This document shows positions 24,061 through 34,775 of a stretch of 64,000 bases of DNA, piece after piece. Location of the stretch: assembly GCA_950022295.1 (NCBI GenBank), contig OX465598.1, forward strand, positions 5,456,001-5,520,000, given 5' to 3'. This DNA comes from Bromus sterilis. Lineage: Eukaryota; Streptophyta; Magnoliopsida; Poales; Poaceae. A program made the position numbers and the translations under genes. The notes beneath the pieces are model-generated. The model did not search any database, had not been told where the DNA came from, and saw only the letters and a program-made list of their open reading frames with translations. Position 1 is the stretch's first letter. Every line of letters starts with the position of its first letter.

Positions 24061-25584
24061 TAGATGTGCGGTATAACCCGCATGCGGCTGCGCGGCTCTC
24101 CAAGATCTGGGTCATCCTCTCTGGTGTCCCGCGGGGACTGCGCAATGCAGAGCTGCTTATTGAGGCGACCAAGATGCTGGGCCGCCCAAGGATGGTGGAT
24201 GATTATGCGCTGGCCCTCCCTGGAGCTCCGATTAGGATGTTGTTCCACTCTCAGGCCCCCGAAAAGATGCCGCCCTTTGTGATGTTGTACGAGGGTCTGG
24301 ACGGCTACCGCGTTGATCTCGCCATGGAGCGTCCTTAACATCAAGATTCGGGCAAGGCCCCGCCCCCTCCTCCTCCTACACGCAAGGACCCGGATGAAGA
24401 TCAAGATGAGGAGACGGAAGATCAAAGTCGTTCTGAGCGCCACTGGAAGCGCGCCCCTAAGGACAAGGCGGAGGGTGTTCGTGGCAATGAGGCCTCCAGC
24501 AGGCAGGAGGCGAGCAAGGGCAAGTCCCCTCCGAAGATATCCGCCTTGTTGGCCCCTGAGGTGCAGCTTGCGGGCCCCAAGCTGGGGCCAGCCCAATGCA
24601 TTGCCTCGATTGGTAGCAGCAGCATCCCGGTGCTCGCCCCTGTGGACTGGTCCATCTCCAAGCCTGCGTCAGCTTCCCACCCCCTTCAATCAGCATGGCT
24701 CCAACCTCAGTGGTTCCAGGGTGTTTGACGAAGGGAAGGACGCCCCTGCAGTAGGAGAGGGCTCTCCTCTGTTGGTGGATGAGCTTGACCTCTCCTCGGA
24801 GGGCATTACCCCTCTCTCTCCGTCTCTTCTCAAAAGGACCAAGCTATCCGCGCACGAGAGGATTGATATTGGGTGGGAAAGCCCGCAGGACTGGGAGTTT
24901 GAGCAGGAGACCCTGGCGTCAAAGGTGGCCAGACTCAAGAAGAAGCAAGATGGTGAGGTGGACAACCCCTCCGCCACCAAATCTGGCTCAGCGCTGTTGG
25001 CCGAAGCGATGCTGGATTGTCCAATCGTTAAGGGCAAGAGACCTATGCTGCTGTCCTCTCCCGTTGTGAGTACCAGGCGTAGCAGTAGGGGGAAGGAGCA
25101 TGCTGCTGAACCCATCCTTCAGAAGGCCGCGTGCCGGGCAGAAGCTAAGGTCTCAGGTACTTCCGTTTTCCGTAATCTCGCCCCGGATTTTCTCGTTCTT
25201 GATTCCGCGCTTGATTCCCACTTGCTTTTGGTTGCAAAAGATTAGTGTCTGGATTTTTCGGCCTCGGCCGACTCCTCCCCGTCTTCCTTGTTGTCCTTGG
25301 TTCGTGCGAAGGAGCTTGCCCAAGCCAAGCTTGCGGCGGCCATTTCTAAACAGAAGGAGGCTGTAGCATGTCCAACCGCCCCGACGTCTTCCGAGTTAGC
25401 CCCGTGTGACAGTGCGTCCCAAACTGCCAGTGTGGCAGGGTTGGGGTTAGTGGGGACGCTCTCGCCCGTTGTCCTCGCTGTGGAAGACCAGCCGGAAGAT
25501 CAGCTCCAAAGCTAAGGCGCAACCGGTGGTCCCGCGCCCTAATCTCCGTGTCACTCCTGCCCGCCAAGCACGGGCCCGTGCCGG
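24061..25584 (+). pseudogene. LINE ORF1 (gag-like), 5'-truncated
   Basis: The first frame (to 24338) has LSKIWVILSGVPRGLRNAEL, LIEATKMLGRPRMVDDYALA and a VMLYEGLDGYRVDLAME end, the DUF4283-like RNA-binding domain of plant L1-type ORF1 proteins. The start of the domain is missing, so the element is 5'-truncated, as is usual for LINEs. Later frames are Pro/Ser/Lys-rich linker with frameshifts up to about 25515. It precedes ORF2, which starts near 25585, in the normal LINE order. Confidence 0.7.
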
Positions 25585-28480
25585 GTGTCCCCGACCCCAA
25601 TGAGAGCCATGGGATGGAACATGCGCGGGTTCGGTCGCCCCGGCAGTCGCACCCAGTTAAAGGAGTACATCAGGAAGGAGCGGATTGACAAAGTTTTTCT
25701 TCAAGAGACTACGCGCCAAGATTTTGCTGACCATGAGCTCAAGGACCTAGAACCAGGGGAGAAGTTCTTTTGCTATTGGAAGGCGTCCTAGGGAAGATCT
25801 GGTGGGATGCTTTTAGGGCTGCGTGACAATATGTTTGAGGTTGGAGAGATCGACCAAGTTTTGTTCTTTATTGGCGCCTCGGTACTTCATAGGGCGTCGG
25901 GCTTTCAGTTCATGTTCATTCGTGTTTACGGGCCAGCGGACCACGCACGGTCGAGCGAGTTCCTAACAGAGCTTGGGGTCAAGATTGAAGCTTCCCGTTT
26001 CCCAGTTATGGTGGGTGGCGATTTCAACTTGATCCGAGGGGCTCCGGACAAGAATAACTCCAACATTAATTGGCCTACAGTAGGCCTCTTTAATGACTTC
26101 ATTCCCAGCAGGGCGCTGCACGAGTTAGAAAGGACAGGTGCTTGTTATACCTGGTCCAACAAGCAGCGGAACCCGATCAGAAGTGTTCTGGAAAGGTTTT
26201 TGGTCTCGCCTGCGTGGGAGACCAAGTTCCCTTTAGTCTCCTTACGAGCGGAGGCGGACATTGGATTTGATCACACTCCGCTTGTGCTGGACTCTGGGGA
26301 GGACGCTTTTCGTAGATCGCCACGGTTCTTCTTTGAATTGAGATGGCTGTCGGTCCCTGGTTTAAAAGAGATGGTGCTCAATAAGCGGCTGGACTTGGTC
26401 GACGGGGTTGTGGAGTGCCGCGGCCCGGTGCACATCTGGCACTACCTATCCACCTCTCTGCGTCAATTCCTTAAAGGCTGGGGAGCGAACAGGGGAAAGC
26501 TGGAGAGGGCCTCTAGGCAGGATCTTATGGCTCGCATTCAGGCTTTGGATAGGGAAGCGGACTTGAGGGGCCTTGACGAGGAAGGTTGGGCTCTTCTCTA
26601 CGCCTTGGACGAGCAGTTGATGTCTCTTTTGGCCTCGGAAGAGGATTACTAGAGACAGCGCGGGAGGCAAAACTGGCTGCTCAAAGGCGACGCTAACACT
26701 GCCTATTTCCACGCCTTTGCGAATGGTCGCAAGCGCAAATGTGCCATTTACAACCTGGATTCTGACCTTGGACCAGTGACGACTCCGGAGGGGATCCAGA
26801 AGCTAATTTACGACTTCTATAGGAACTTGATGGGCGCGGAGGAACCCAAACTGCTGGCCCTTTTGTTGTCCCCGTGGACGGAGGATAGAAAAGTATTAGC
26901 TGCAGAGAATGCCGCTCTATCCATAACGTTCTCGGGGGAGGAACTCGATGAGTGTCTGACTAAAACTAAGACGAATACGGCTCCTGGTCCGGACGGGTTC
27001 CTGGTGGCGTTCTTCAAACAGTTCTTGTCGTTTCTGCGCCCGTTGGTTTTGCAGATCCTGAATGGCTTCATGCTGGGGACGGTGGAGATTGCAAGATCGA
27101 ACTTCGGCATTCTCTCTCTCCTTCCCAAAGTCCAGGGGCGTCGTGCATCAAACAGTTCTGACCCATTGCTCTTATTAACGGAGTGTTCAAGCTTGTGGCC
27201 AAGGCGGTGGCAACGAGGCTGTCCCCGATAGCTCATCGGGTGATTAACTCTGCTCAGACAGCGTTCATCAAGGGTAGATGCATCCCTTATGGGCTGTTAG
27301 CCCTTCACGAGATAGTCCACGAACTCAAATCCAAGGACCTCCCCGCCGTGCTTCTCAAGTTGGATTTCGAGAAGGCATATGATCGGGTGAGTTGGCCCTT
27401 TCTTCAGGAGGTTTTGCTTAAAAAGGGTCTTGATCCACCCTTTGTTCAGAAACTAATGCAGTTGGTTCAGGGGGGCCAGACTGCTATTTTGATAAATGGA
27501 GAGGTGGGGCCATTTTTTGGAACAAGAGGTTGTCCGTCAAGGGGACCCTCTCTCCCCCTGCTCTTCGACTTTGTGGTCGAGGCTCTAGATCTTATCCTCT
27601 GAAGGGCGAGAGAGGCAGGTCATATTGGTGGGGTAGTTTTCCACCTTAGTTCGGAGGGGGTCACTCATCTGCAGTATGCAGATGATACCTTGATCCTTAT
27701 CCAAAATACCCCGTCGGGGATTGCTAACCTTAAATTTTTGTTGATCTGCTTCGAGTTGTTGTCGGGTATGAAGATCAACTTCCATAAGAGTGAAGTGATC
27801 GTTAGTTTGAGGTCAGAGTGTCCTGGACCCTAGGGCAGTCAGGGGTGTTCTCCACAAATTCCTTGTACAGGAAGTTGGTGCAAGGGGAGGCTCTGGGCGA
27901 GTTTGAGGTCATTTGGAAAGTGGACGCGCCGCTAAAAGTTCGTATTTTCCTGTGGCAGCTAGTTCGAGGCAGGTTACCTTCGAACGACCAGATCGCCCTT
28001 AGACGGGGGCCATCCAACGGGCAGTGTGCCTTGTGTGATGCGCCCGAAGATGCCAATCACATCTTATTTGGGTGTGCACTAGCACAGTTTGTGTGGAGCG
28101 CCATTTGGGAAGGGCTGGGTGTTGCGTGGAATCCCTCCTCCTTTGCGGATGTGGCTCAGATTCTATCTGGGTTCACTGGAAAGTCCTTGAGGATCCTTAG
28201 GGTGCTGGTTGCGGCGAGTTGTTGGTCCCTCTGGCTTATTCACAATAAGTTTACCATTGAGGCTAAGTTTCCGAGGCAACCAGCTGATTGCATTTTCAAA
28301 ATCTTGCTTTTCTTGCAGCAATGGCGACCCCTGTTAAAGGCCGACTTGGTGGAGGTGCTGGACGTGCTCATGATCATGCTTAAGGGGATCTTCTCTCTGA
28401 CGTGGATGTGGATGTGGATGTGGATGTTGTCTACGTGTGCCTCCCTTCCCTCCAACGCGAAACCAAGCGCTAGTTTAAGC
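25585..28480 (+). pseudogene. LINE ORF2: endonuclease, reverse transcriptase, zf-RVT
   Basis: The frame begins GWNMRGFGRPGSRTQLKEYI, the N-terminus of the APE-type endonuclease; VGGDFNLIRG and FDHTPLVL are its later motifs. A TAG near 25788 and another near 26650 interrupt it. The RT follows: NTAPGPDGFL, AQTAFIKGRCIPYGLLALHE, LKLDFEKAYDRVSW and LQYADDTLIL, with a frameshift near 27170 and a TGA near 27600. The zf-RVT block (27818 on) has PLKVRIFLWQLVRGRLPSND and CALCDAPEDANHILFGC. It is cut at 28480 by a copia LTR. The motif order is that of plant L1-clade LINEs; no working enzyme is encoded. Confidence 0.88.
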
Positions 28481-28855
28481 TGTTGAGTTTGTGTCGAATA
28501 TTGTGTAATAGAGTTGGGTTACATAGGACTTGGAGTTGTAGTGTGGGTAGGATACGTGTAGTGTTGGAGTTGGACACGTTGTATCCTTGGGCTCTCATAT
28601 AATGAGGGGCACCTCACGGTTGTAACCTATGCCAACATAATAGCACAGGCACGCAGGGGGAGCCGACGGCATGTGCCGGCGCCCGGGTGGCCGGTGTGCG
28701 GTATTGTAGCGGTGTCATGGGGAGGAGCGTCCATAGTCAAGCCCCGGAGATGTAGCCGATGTTCGGTAAACTCAGTTAACAAATCTCGGTGTCGTGCCTC
28801 GTGTGATTGCTTGATCCTCGGATAATCTACTACGCGCTTCGGATTTATTCTAACA
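28481..28855 (+). mobile_element. 5' LTR of a truncated copia element
   Basis: It starts TGTTGAGTTTGTG and ends TTATTCTAACA (375 bp), with TGTTG/TAACA ends. It contains CTCATATAATGAGG (TATA-like) and is followed three bases on by a tRNA-Met primer site. It interrupts the LINE ORF2 reading frame. Confidence 0.8.
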
Positions 28856-28857
28856 AG

Positions 28858-28869
28858 TGGTATCATGAG
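28858..28869 (+). other. Primer-binding site, initiator tRNA-Met type
   Basis: TGGTATCATGAG just inside the LTR matches the copia TGGTATCAGAGC site over its first eight bases. Confidence 0.75.
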
Positions 28870-29382
28870 AAAAGATTGAAGATCGAGGCAGTAATCGATT
28901 GCAGCCGCAAGACGTACGGCGATCGATCGATCGGGCGAGCGTTCAGTTTCAGCGGCTGGTGGCTGGTGGCGAGTTGCGTGGCAGGCTGCCGCTGCACGTG
29001 CCGAGGCGGAAACGGCCGGGATTAGTTTGGAACCAAAAGCAGGGACCGAGTCCCGTGGAGGAGACGGGCCGGTTGTAGCAGACCCGTGTTTGCTCCTGGT
29101 GTCCGGGTTGGACACAGTGGCCGGCGTACAGGCCTTAAGTACACGCGAGAGCAGCAGCAGATCAATTGGCAGCGGAGGAAATCCATCAGCGATACAGCAG
29201 CGTGCATTGGAAGGCAAGGTTAGCAAGCAAGGCTTGCATCGGCACTTGTGCAAAGGAGCAATCCCACGTGAAGATCAGAAGGTGTTTTTTGATTGGATTT
29301 GCTATTAGTGTACTAGTACTTGGGCATCACGTGAGAAGAGAAGCTTGGATAATTTTTCGCAGTGTCAGCTATACAAAGAATC

Positions 29383-30327
29383 ATGGCACCAACGGGTATC
29401 AGATTTGAGGTGGAAAAATTCAACGGAACTGGAAACTTTGGGTTATGGCAGACACGGGTGAAAGATTTATTGGCACAACATGGATGCTTGAAGGCGTTAC
29501 GGGATAGTAAGCCAACTAAGATGGACGCTGAGGACTAGGAGGAGTTACAGTTGCAAGCAGCCGGAACTATACGGTTGTGTCTGTCGGACCAGGTTATTTA
29601 TCATATGATGGATGATGATTCGCCGAAGAAGATCTGGGAGAAGCTGGAAAGCCAATATATGTCCAAGACTGCGACGACCAAGGTGTATTTGAAGCAAAAG
29701 TTGTATGGGCTGAAGATGCAGGAGTGGTCGGATCTTATGGAGTACATGAACGCCTTTAATCAAGTCGTGACGGATCTAGCACGCTTGGGTGTGGCAGTTG
29801 CTGACGAGGATAGGGCGATTCTTCTTCTTTGTTCATTGCCATCATCCTATGAACATTTGATCACTACTTTGACACACGGCAAGGAGACCGTCAAGAATGA
29901 GGATATTACTGCGGCATTATTGTCTTATGATATGAGAAAGAAGAACGCGGTGGAAGTCACTCATGGTGAAGGTTTGCTAGTCAAAGGTGAAGCGTGGAGG
30001 AAGGGATATGAGGCAGGGAAGAACAAGAAAAAGAAAAAGAAAGTACAATGTCACAAGTGTAAGCAGTGGGGACATATGAGAAGGGACTGTCCAGATGGTG
30101 GATCTAATGCTAATGTGGCAGCTCGTGGTGATGACTCAGACAGCAGTAGTGATGTTCTCGCAGTATCAGACAGGCGGTCAACCAAAAGTGAAGCGTGGAT
30201 GTTGGATTCAGCTAGCTCTTTTCATGCGACACCCAATAGGGAGTAGTTCTCTTCGTACAAGTCTGGTGAGTTTGGTTCAGCCTATGTGGGCGATGACACT
30301 GGTTATCGTGTTGCTGGAGTAAGATGA
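29383..30327 (+). pseudogene. Copia gag and start of protease
   Basis: From ATG at 29383 the frame reads FEVEKFNGTGNFGLWQTRVK, then a TAG at 29536, then in the same frame the UBN2-type gag (KIWEKLESQYMSKTA, LKQKLYGLKMQE, LLCSLPSSYEHLITTL). A CCHC knuckle CHKCKQWGHMRRDC follows, then the protease start WMLDSASSFHATP, in which the catalytic motif is DSAS. A second TAG at 30244 and a TGA at 30325 end it. Integrase, RT and RNase H are absent and no 3' LTR is seen, so the element was cut soon after the protease active site. The gag is otherwise well kept. Confidence 0.87.
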
Positions 30328-30484
30328 CCGTGAATCTTTGGCAATGTAAATCTAGCTAGATATAATAGCCATATATGTGTCATACTGACTTTTGTGTCCT
30401 AGGCATTTAGCTAAAAAATCTAAAAACCTTCTTCTCTATTAATGAAAATCGCAAGTCTTGTGCCTCGTTTTAAAAAGAAAAAAA
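30328..30484 (+). mobile_element. LINE 3' end with poly(A)-like tail
   Basis: It ends CTATTAATGAAAATCGCAAG, then TCTTGTGCCTCGTTTT and an A-rich tail. An ATTAATGAAA stretch before a pyrimidine-purine tail is what I recall from 3' ends of Triticeae LINEs, so this is probably the 3' terminus of the LINE whose ORF2 stops at 28480. The junction with the copia remnant is not sharply defined. Confidence 0.5.
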
Positions 30485-31243
30485 GTGTTACACAATACAC
30501 AAGATTGGATCTTAATTTGGAGACTGTCCTCGCAAACAATTCAGCAACCTTACTTTAACAACACTGTAGCAGCGCTTAGTAGGAAGTGAAGTTCAACAAT
30601 GCCAAGCAAGACCTGTTCAAAAAAAAAAAAAACAATGCCAAGCAAGTGGAAATAAAGAGGTGTTATTAGAAATTCATATGTTTGGGCCGACCTGATAACC
30701 AGGATCTATTTAAGAGCAAGAAGATGAAGCAACACTTTGAGTGTGGTAAGAAACACCATGCATGCTAGCGACACCCAAGTAGACATAATCACCATTAACT
30801 GAAAAATCAAAGTTAGACATGATCATCAACTTAAACATTGGGCAGTAGAAGAAAATTAGGCCCAAGACATAAGCAATTGATTTTAGTACGTTATTGGCTT
30901 AATTATAATTAGGGTTCTAAGGGAGATAGCATGCTCAATTTTTTGCAAAACGTAGAGAGTTGAACCGGTTGTGAAGTCTGCTGGATAGCACAGAAAAAAA
31001 AATCACAGTTATGTGCTGAATATCCTTGACATAGGCCGTACAATAGCACACAAACTTCATTTATTCATAAGATCGATGCTCTGTATAAGGCCAGAGCATT
31101 GATTCGTACAGATCCGACAAGCACCATAAGAGGCTAGCTCGGTATAAGGCCAGAGCATGGAACTCAAACACACACACAATGTATGGACGGACGGTCACAA
31201 ACACGACGAGGGCATATACACCTCGATGGTTACACGCACAGTT
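30485..31243. other. Spacer and BURP 3' flank
   Basis: No gene seen. It has an A-tract at 30619 and, at 31085-31160, two copies of TATAAGGCCAGAGCAT about 60 bp apart, within what would be the 3' UTR of the BURP gene on the minus strand. Confidence 0.4.
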
Positions 31244-33382
31244 CTAAGTGCACAATACGGTGCATAGCATGATGAGGAGGTGGTGAGAGGAGCCGCGCCT
31301 CCGCCTCCAGGACACCAGCAAGATGCTGGTGCCCAGTTTGCCAAATGCCAGGTGCCCATAGGGCATCACGTGGCAAATGGGCAGGCCGCCGGGCAGGGCC
31401 GGTCCATAAGCCGGGCAAAAAGGGCAACCGCCCCGGGCCCCGAGAAATAAAGAGCCCAAAATGATAATATATATCTATATAAATAATCTCTATGCTATTA
31501 TCCATTACACATAACCAAATATTAGTACTCACTCTATTTAATTGAATGCATGAATGGAAATTTTGTTCGACAACACACAATTTTGAAAATGGGTTTTCAC
31601 CTATAATATGTCTAAATTAATATCAATATATATGAACAAAAATATCCACAAAACAAAATGTTGTAATGATGATAACATATTAGAAATCACATTTTTATAA
31701 GTGCATATCAAATAATAAAAATTAAATATGAAAACAGATTATAATGCACACATTTTATATTTGTTGGTAATTACTCTAAGCATTGTTCTTTCAATACAAA
31801 GTACAAATTATGTACAACTTCAGAAAATTTGTCTGTTGCTAAACAAAAAAGATTAAAAATGAGATCATTGTCTCACTTTATATTATAAAACTTTCTATAG
31901 ATATGCTTACTTAATCATATACTAGAAACTACTAACATGATATTTATTGGATCATACTTTTTAAGGATATTTGCCATAATTTATATTCTCGATTCCTGAA
32001 TATATGTATTTTTTTTCAAAAACGTTAAATTTATATGACTTTGATCAAATTTGTAGATAAATATATTGGTATAAATTATACCAAATTAGCATCATCACAA
32101 TTATCTTGAAACGTATTTTCATATTATATTTTTTAGATATCATAGATATTGAATTTTTTCTAACAGAACATATACACCTTATATCCCGGAACGGAGAAGT
32201 ATAAATTATGTAATATAAAAAAATATAAGTCTAACATTGTTTACAAAAATATAAGTCTAGCATTGCCTTATATAAATTATGCAATATTTTTTGTTACAAA
32301 ATACATTTTATTATTTTTATATTATATCCAGTACAAACATAAATAACAAACTAATATTTATTAATTCTAATACACTACCATGGAGGTAAACTAAAAACAA
32401 AAGATAAATAAGATCTAGATAAGTATAAAAATTGAGTAAAAAAATATTGGTTCGCCCCCGGCCCAAAATTAATTTGGACCGGCCCTGCTGCCGGGCTTGG
32501 AGCCCAGTATGTCGAAGGCAACGTGACGCCTGTCCCAGCCGCTGGTGTTGCGGTGGCACATGGTCAGCAGCTCGATCTTTCTGCCGCTACCCAAGCTGTT
32601 TTCAATGTCCAGCACGTAAGCGCTGGTATGGGTACTCTTGTGACAGATGTAGACGGCGTAGGGGTACATCTCAGCGTGACAAGCCACGAACTCAGACCCG
32701 TCTGCTGGCTTGACCGCTCGCACGGTGTACGGCTGCAGGGCGGCACCATCTCTGGGCAGTACTGACGCCATGGCTCGGACGTCAGGGGTCCCGAGCAGGT
32801 TGGCCGCACGCTCGACCATGTCCTCGTACGAGGTGACACAGTAGGTGTGGTGGGGTGGGCGGTCGCACAACCTCAGGGTAGACAGCATGTCCACTGCTTC
32901 CTCCGACCCTGCTGCTATCTGCAGCTGGTCAAGGATTTGCGTGAAGTTTGCCGCAGAGAATGGGATCCTCTGCGCAACGTGACGCCCCAGGAAGCCCAAC
33001 CTCGGGGGAGAGGCCCTGGGAAAGTAGGCGGAGATTGTCTCCCCGACATGTGCCTTCTCCTCGTGGAAGAAGGTGGCAGGAGCAGCCTCCCCTATGTCGC
33101 ACAGCTGGTTGCTTTCGTAAAGCATGCGTGGGCAACTTACATGGTAGCGGCGGTTTGTTGACTCGTACTCGGTGCCTGCAGTGTTACAAATATTACTATC
33201 AAGTTGTTGACGCGAAATCCAAATACTCAAAAGAAAAGTTGTTGATGCACAAGAACAAGCAACACGTACATACCGCGGTCAATAAGCTGGAGGATCAGCT
33301 CGGGCATCGAGACGGTAACACTCCCTGATGCTCCAACAAAGGTTACAGCAACAAACACAGCCAGCAGCATGGCGCTGGCCAT
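31244..33382 (-). pseudogene. BURP-domain protein gene split by a hAT insertion
   Basis: Exon 1 (33382-33274) encodes MASAMLLAVFVAVTFVGASG, a signal peptide, and 16 more residues; the intron is GT-AG, and exon 2 starts at 33175. The BURP domain follows: APATFFHEEKAHVGETI, SPPRLGFLGRHVAQRIPFS, VDMLSTLRLCDRPPHHTYC, GAALQPYTVRAVKPADGSEF. The four CH pairs that define the domain are all present, spaced 10, 27 and 25 residues if the insertion is skipped, but a 1094-bp hAT element sits between the third and fourth (after SKPG). As written, translation ends six codons into the transposon and loses CHVMPYGHLAF and the C-terminus (stop at 31244). BURP proteins are secreted cell-wall or seed/anther proteins (RD22, USP, PG1beta, RAFTIN groups); which group this belongs to is not clear. 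Apart from the insertion I see no frameshift. Confidence 0.87.
31394..32487. mobile_element. Non-autonomous hAT element in the BURP gene
   Basis: The 1094-bp insertion has 13-bp terminal inverted repeats, CAGGGCCGGTCCA at both ends, flanked by 8-bp target-site duplications ccgccggg (31386-31393) and ctgccggg (32488-32495), 7 of 8 matching. That combination is the hAT signature. The interior is strongly AT-rich with no transposase frame. The GC-rich subterminal ends contrast sharply with the core. Confidence 0.9.
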
Positions 33383-33481
33383 CTTCCCGGACAGTATGCT
33401 TGTGCAGCGAGTGAAGTGTGTGTGTGTGTGGAGTGGGAGAATGTGTGTGGTGAGTGGCGTACCTCTCTTGCTCCTTCCGGC

Positions 33482-33493
33482 CTTATTTATAAC
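33482..33493 (-). promoter_or_regulatory. TATA box of the BURP gene
   Basis: On the minus strand GGTTATAAATAAGGCC lies about 100 bp upstream of the start codon, followed by a GT/CA-rich leader. The duplicate block has the same box at about 34104-34115. Confidence 0.7.
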
Positions 33494-33529
33494 CAGGAGT
33501 AGCGAGGGAAGGTATGTACTAGCATATGT

Positions 33530-33737
33530 AGCTGTTACTGCACCGACTGATCTCAACAACTCCGACGAGAATAGTCGATCTTAATTTCACCTTTCCGGAG
33601 CTGTTACTGCATCGACTGATCTCAACAACTCGACGAGAATAGTTTATCTTAATTTCAACTTTCCGAAGCTCTTACTGCACCGACTGATCTCAACAACTCC
33701 AACGAGAATAGTTGATCTTAATTTCAACTTCCCGGCC
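33530..33737. repeat. Three 68-69-bp tandem repeats in the BURP promoter
   Basis: Units start at 33530, 33599 and 33667 and share GCTGTTACTGCACCGACTGA, TCTCAACAACT and GAGAATAGTTGATCTTAATT. They lie just upstream of the TATA box (minus strand). Confidence 0.9.
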
Positions 33738-33850
33738 GGCCGGAAAGTTGTTTCAACACGTACAAATATTACTATCAAGTTGTTCACGCGAAATCCAAAT
33801 ACTCAAAAGAAAAGTTGTTGATGCACACGAACAAGCAACACGTACGTACC

Positions 33851-33938
33851 TCTCGATGCCCAAGGTGATCGTCCAGCTTATTGACCGCGGTACGTACGTG
33901 TTAGTCAATAAGCTGGACGATCACCTCGGGCATCGAGA
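33851..33938. repeat. Inverted repeat (foldback) of BURP exon-1 sequence
   Basis: Arms of 35 bp at 33851-33885 and 33904-33938 are reverse complements with one mismatch, separated by an 18-bp loop containing GGTACGTACGTG. The arms are the last coding part of exon 1 in both orientations, so transcription across it would form a strong hairpin. Confidence 0.92.
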
Positions 33939-34008
33939 TGGTAACACTCACTGATGCTCCAACAAAGGCTACAGCAACGAAGACAGCCAGCAGCATGGCG
34001 CTGGCCAT
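33904..34008 (-). pseudogene. Duplicate BURP exon 1
   Basis: ATG at 34008 gives MASAMLLAVFVAVAFVGASV and continues to SMPEVIVQLID followed at once by TAA, because the splice donor of the original exon 1 is replaced by foldback sequence. If transcribed it would give a 35-residue signal-peptide-like product. Differences from the intact exon 1 are few (T14 to A, G20 to V, T24 to I, L29 to V, L31 to V). Confidence 0.8.
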
Positions 34009-34154
34009 CTTCCCGGACAGTGTGCTTGTGCAGCGAGTGAAGTGTGTGTGTGGAGTGGAAGAATGTGTGTGGTGCGTGGCGTACCGCTCTTGCTCCTTCC
34101 GGCCTTATTTATAACCAGGAGTAGCGAGGGAAGGTATGTACTAGCATATATAGC

Positions 34155-34563
34155 GGAAATACCTTTTGGATCCCGAGCTCCATGGCTTCCTTAATTTTGA
34201 AAATTCAAAAATGCAATTTTTAGGTTTCAAAAAAATCTGAAAAAATACACACATATACATATGGATGTATATTATTTGTTTGTAAAGTTTCACGGTGAAA
34301 TAGGTTTGTATGCAAGCTACAGAAAAATACAAAAATCTTGTATTTCTAGCACACATACTATTCACTATTTAAGTACATGAATTTATCTTTTTTGTGTAGC
34401 TCACACCAAAGCGTATTTCATCATGAAACTTTCCAGAAATATGGTGTACAACTCAATATTCATGCGTATTTTTTTTCAGAAATTTTCGAATCTCAAAAAT
34501 ATGTTTTTTGAATTTTTTAAAAAGCAGGATCACTGGAGCTTGGGATCCAAAAATCCCCACTCC
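34155..34563. mobile_element. Mutator-type MITE in the duplicate promoter
   Basis: The 409-bp element has imperfect inverted ends (TTTTGGATCCCGAGCTCCA at left, TTTTTGGATCCCAAGCTCCA as reverse complement at right) and perfect 9-bp target-site duplications atatatagc at 34146-34154 and 34564-34572. A 9-bp duplication is the hallmark of Mutator-like elements. No transposase. Confidence 0.85.
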
Positions 34564-34569
34564 ATATAT

Positions 34570-34775
34570 AGCTGTTACTGCACCGACTGATCTCAACAAC
34601 TCGACGAGAATAGTTGATCTTAATTTCAACTTTTCGGAGCTGTTACTGCACCGACTGATCTCAACAACTCGACGAGAATAGTTGATCTTAATTTCAACTT
34701 TTCGGAGCTGTTACTGCACCGACTGATCTCAACAACTCGACGAGAATAGTTGATCTTAATTTCAACTTCCCGGTC
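34570..34775. repeat. Three 68-bp tandem repeats, second array
   Basis: Units start at 34570, 34638 and 34706 and are nearly identical to each other, more homogeneous than the array at 33530. Same unit as there; the MITE target site abuts the first unit. Confidence 0.9.

Noticed and set aside
32469..33230. 253-codon BURP frame as a complete gene.
   Set aside because: Its first ~19 codons are intron 1 and its last ones are hAT terminal sequence; the real gene begins in exon 1 at 33382 and continues beyond the insertion.
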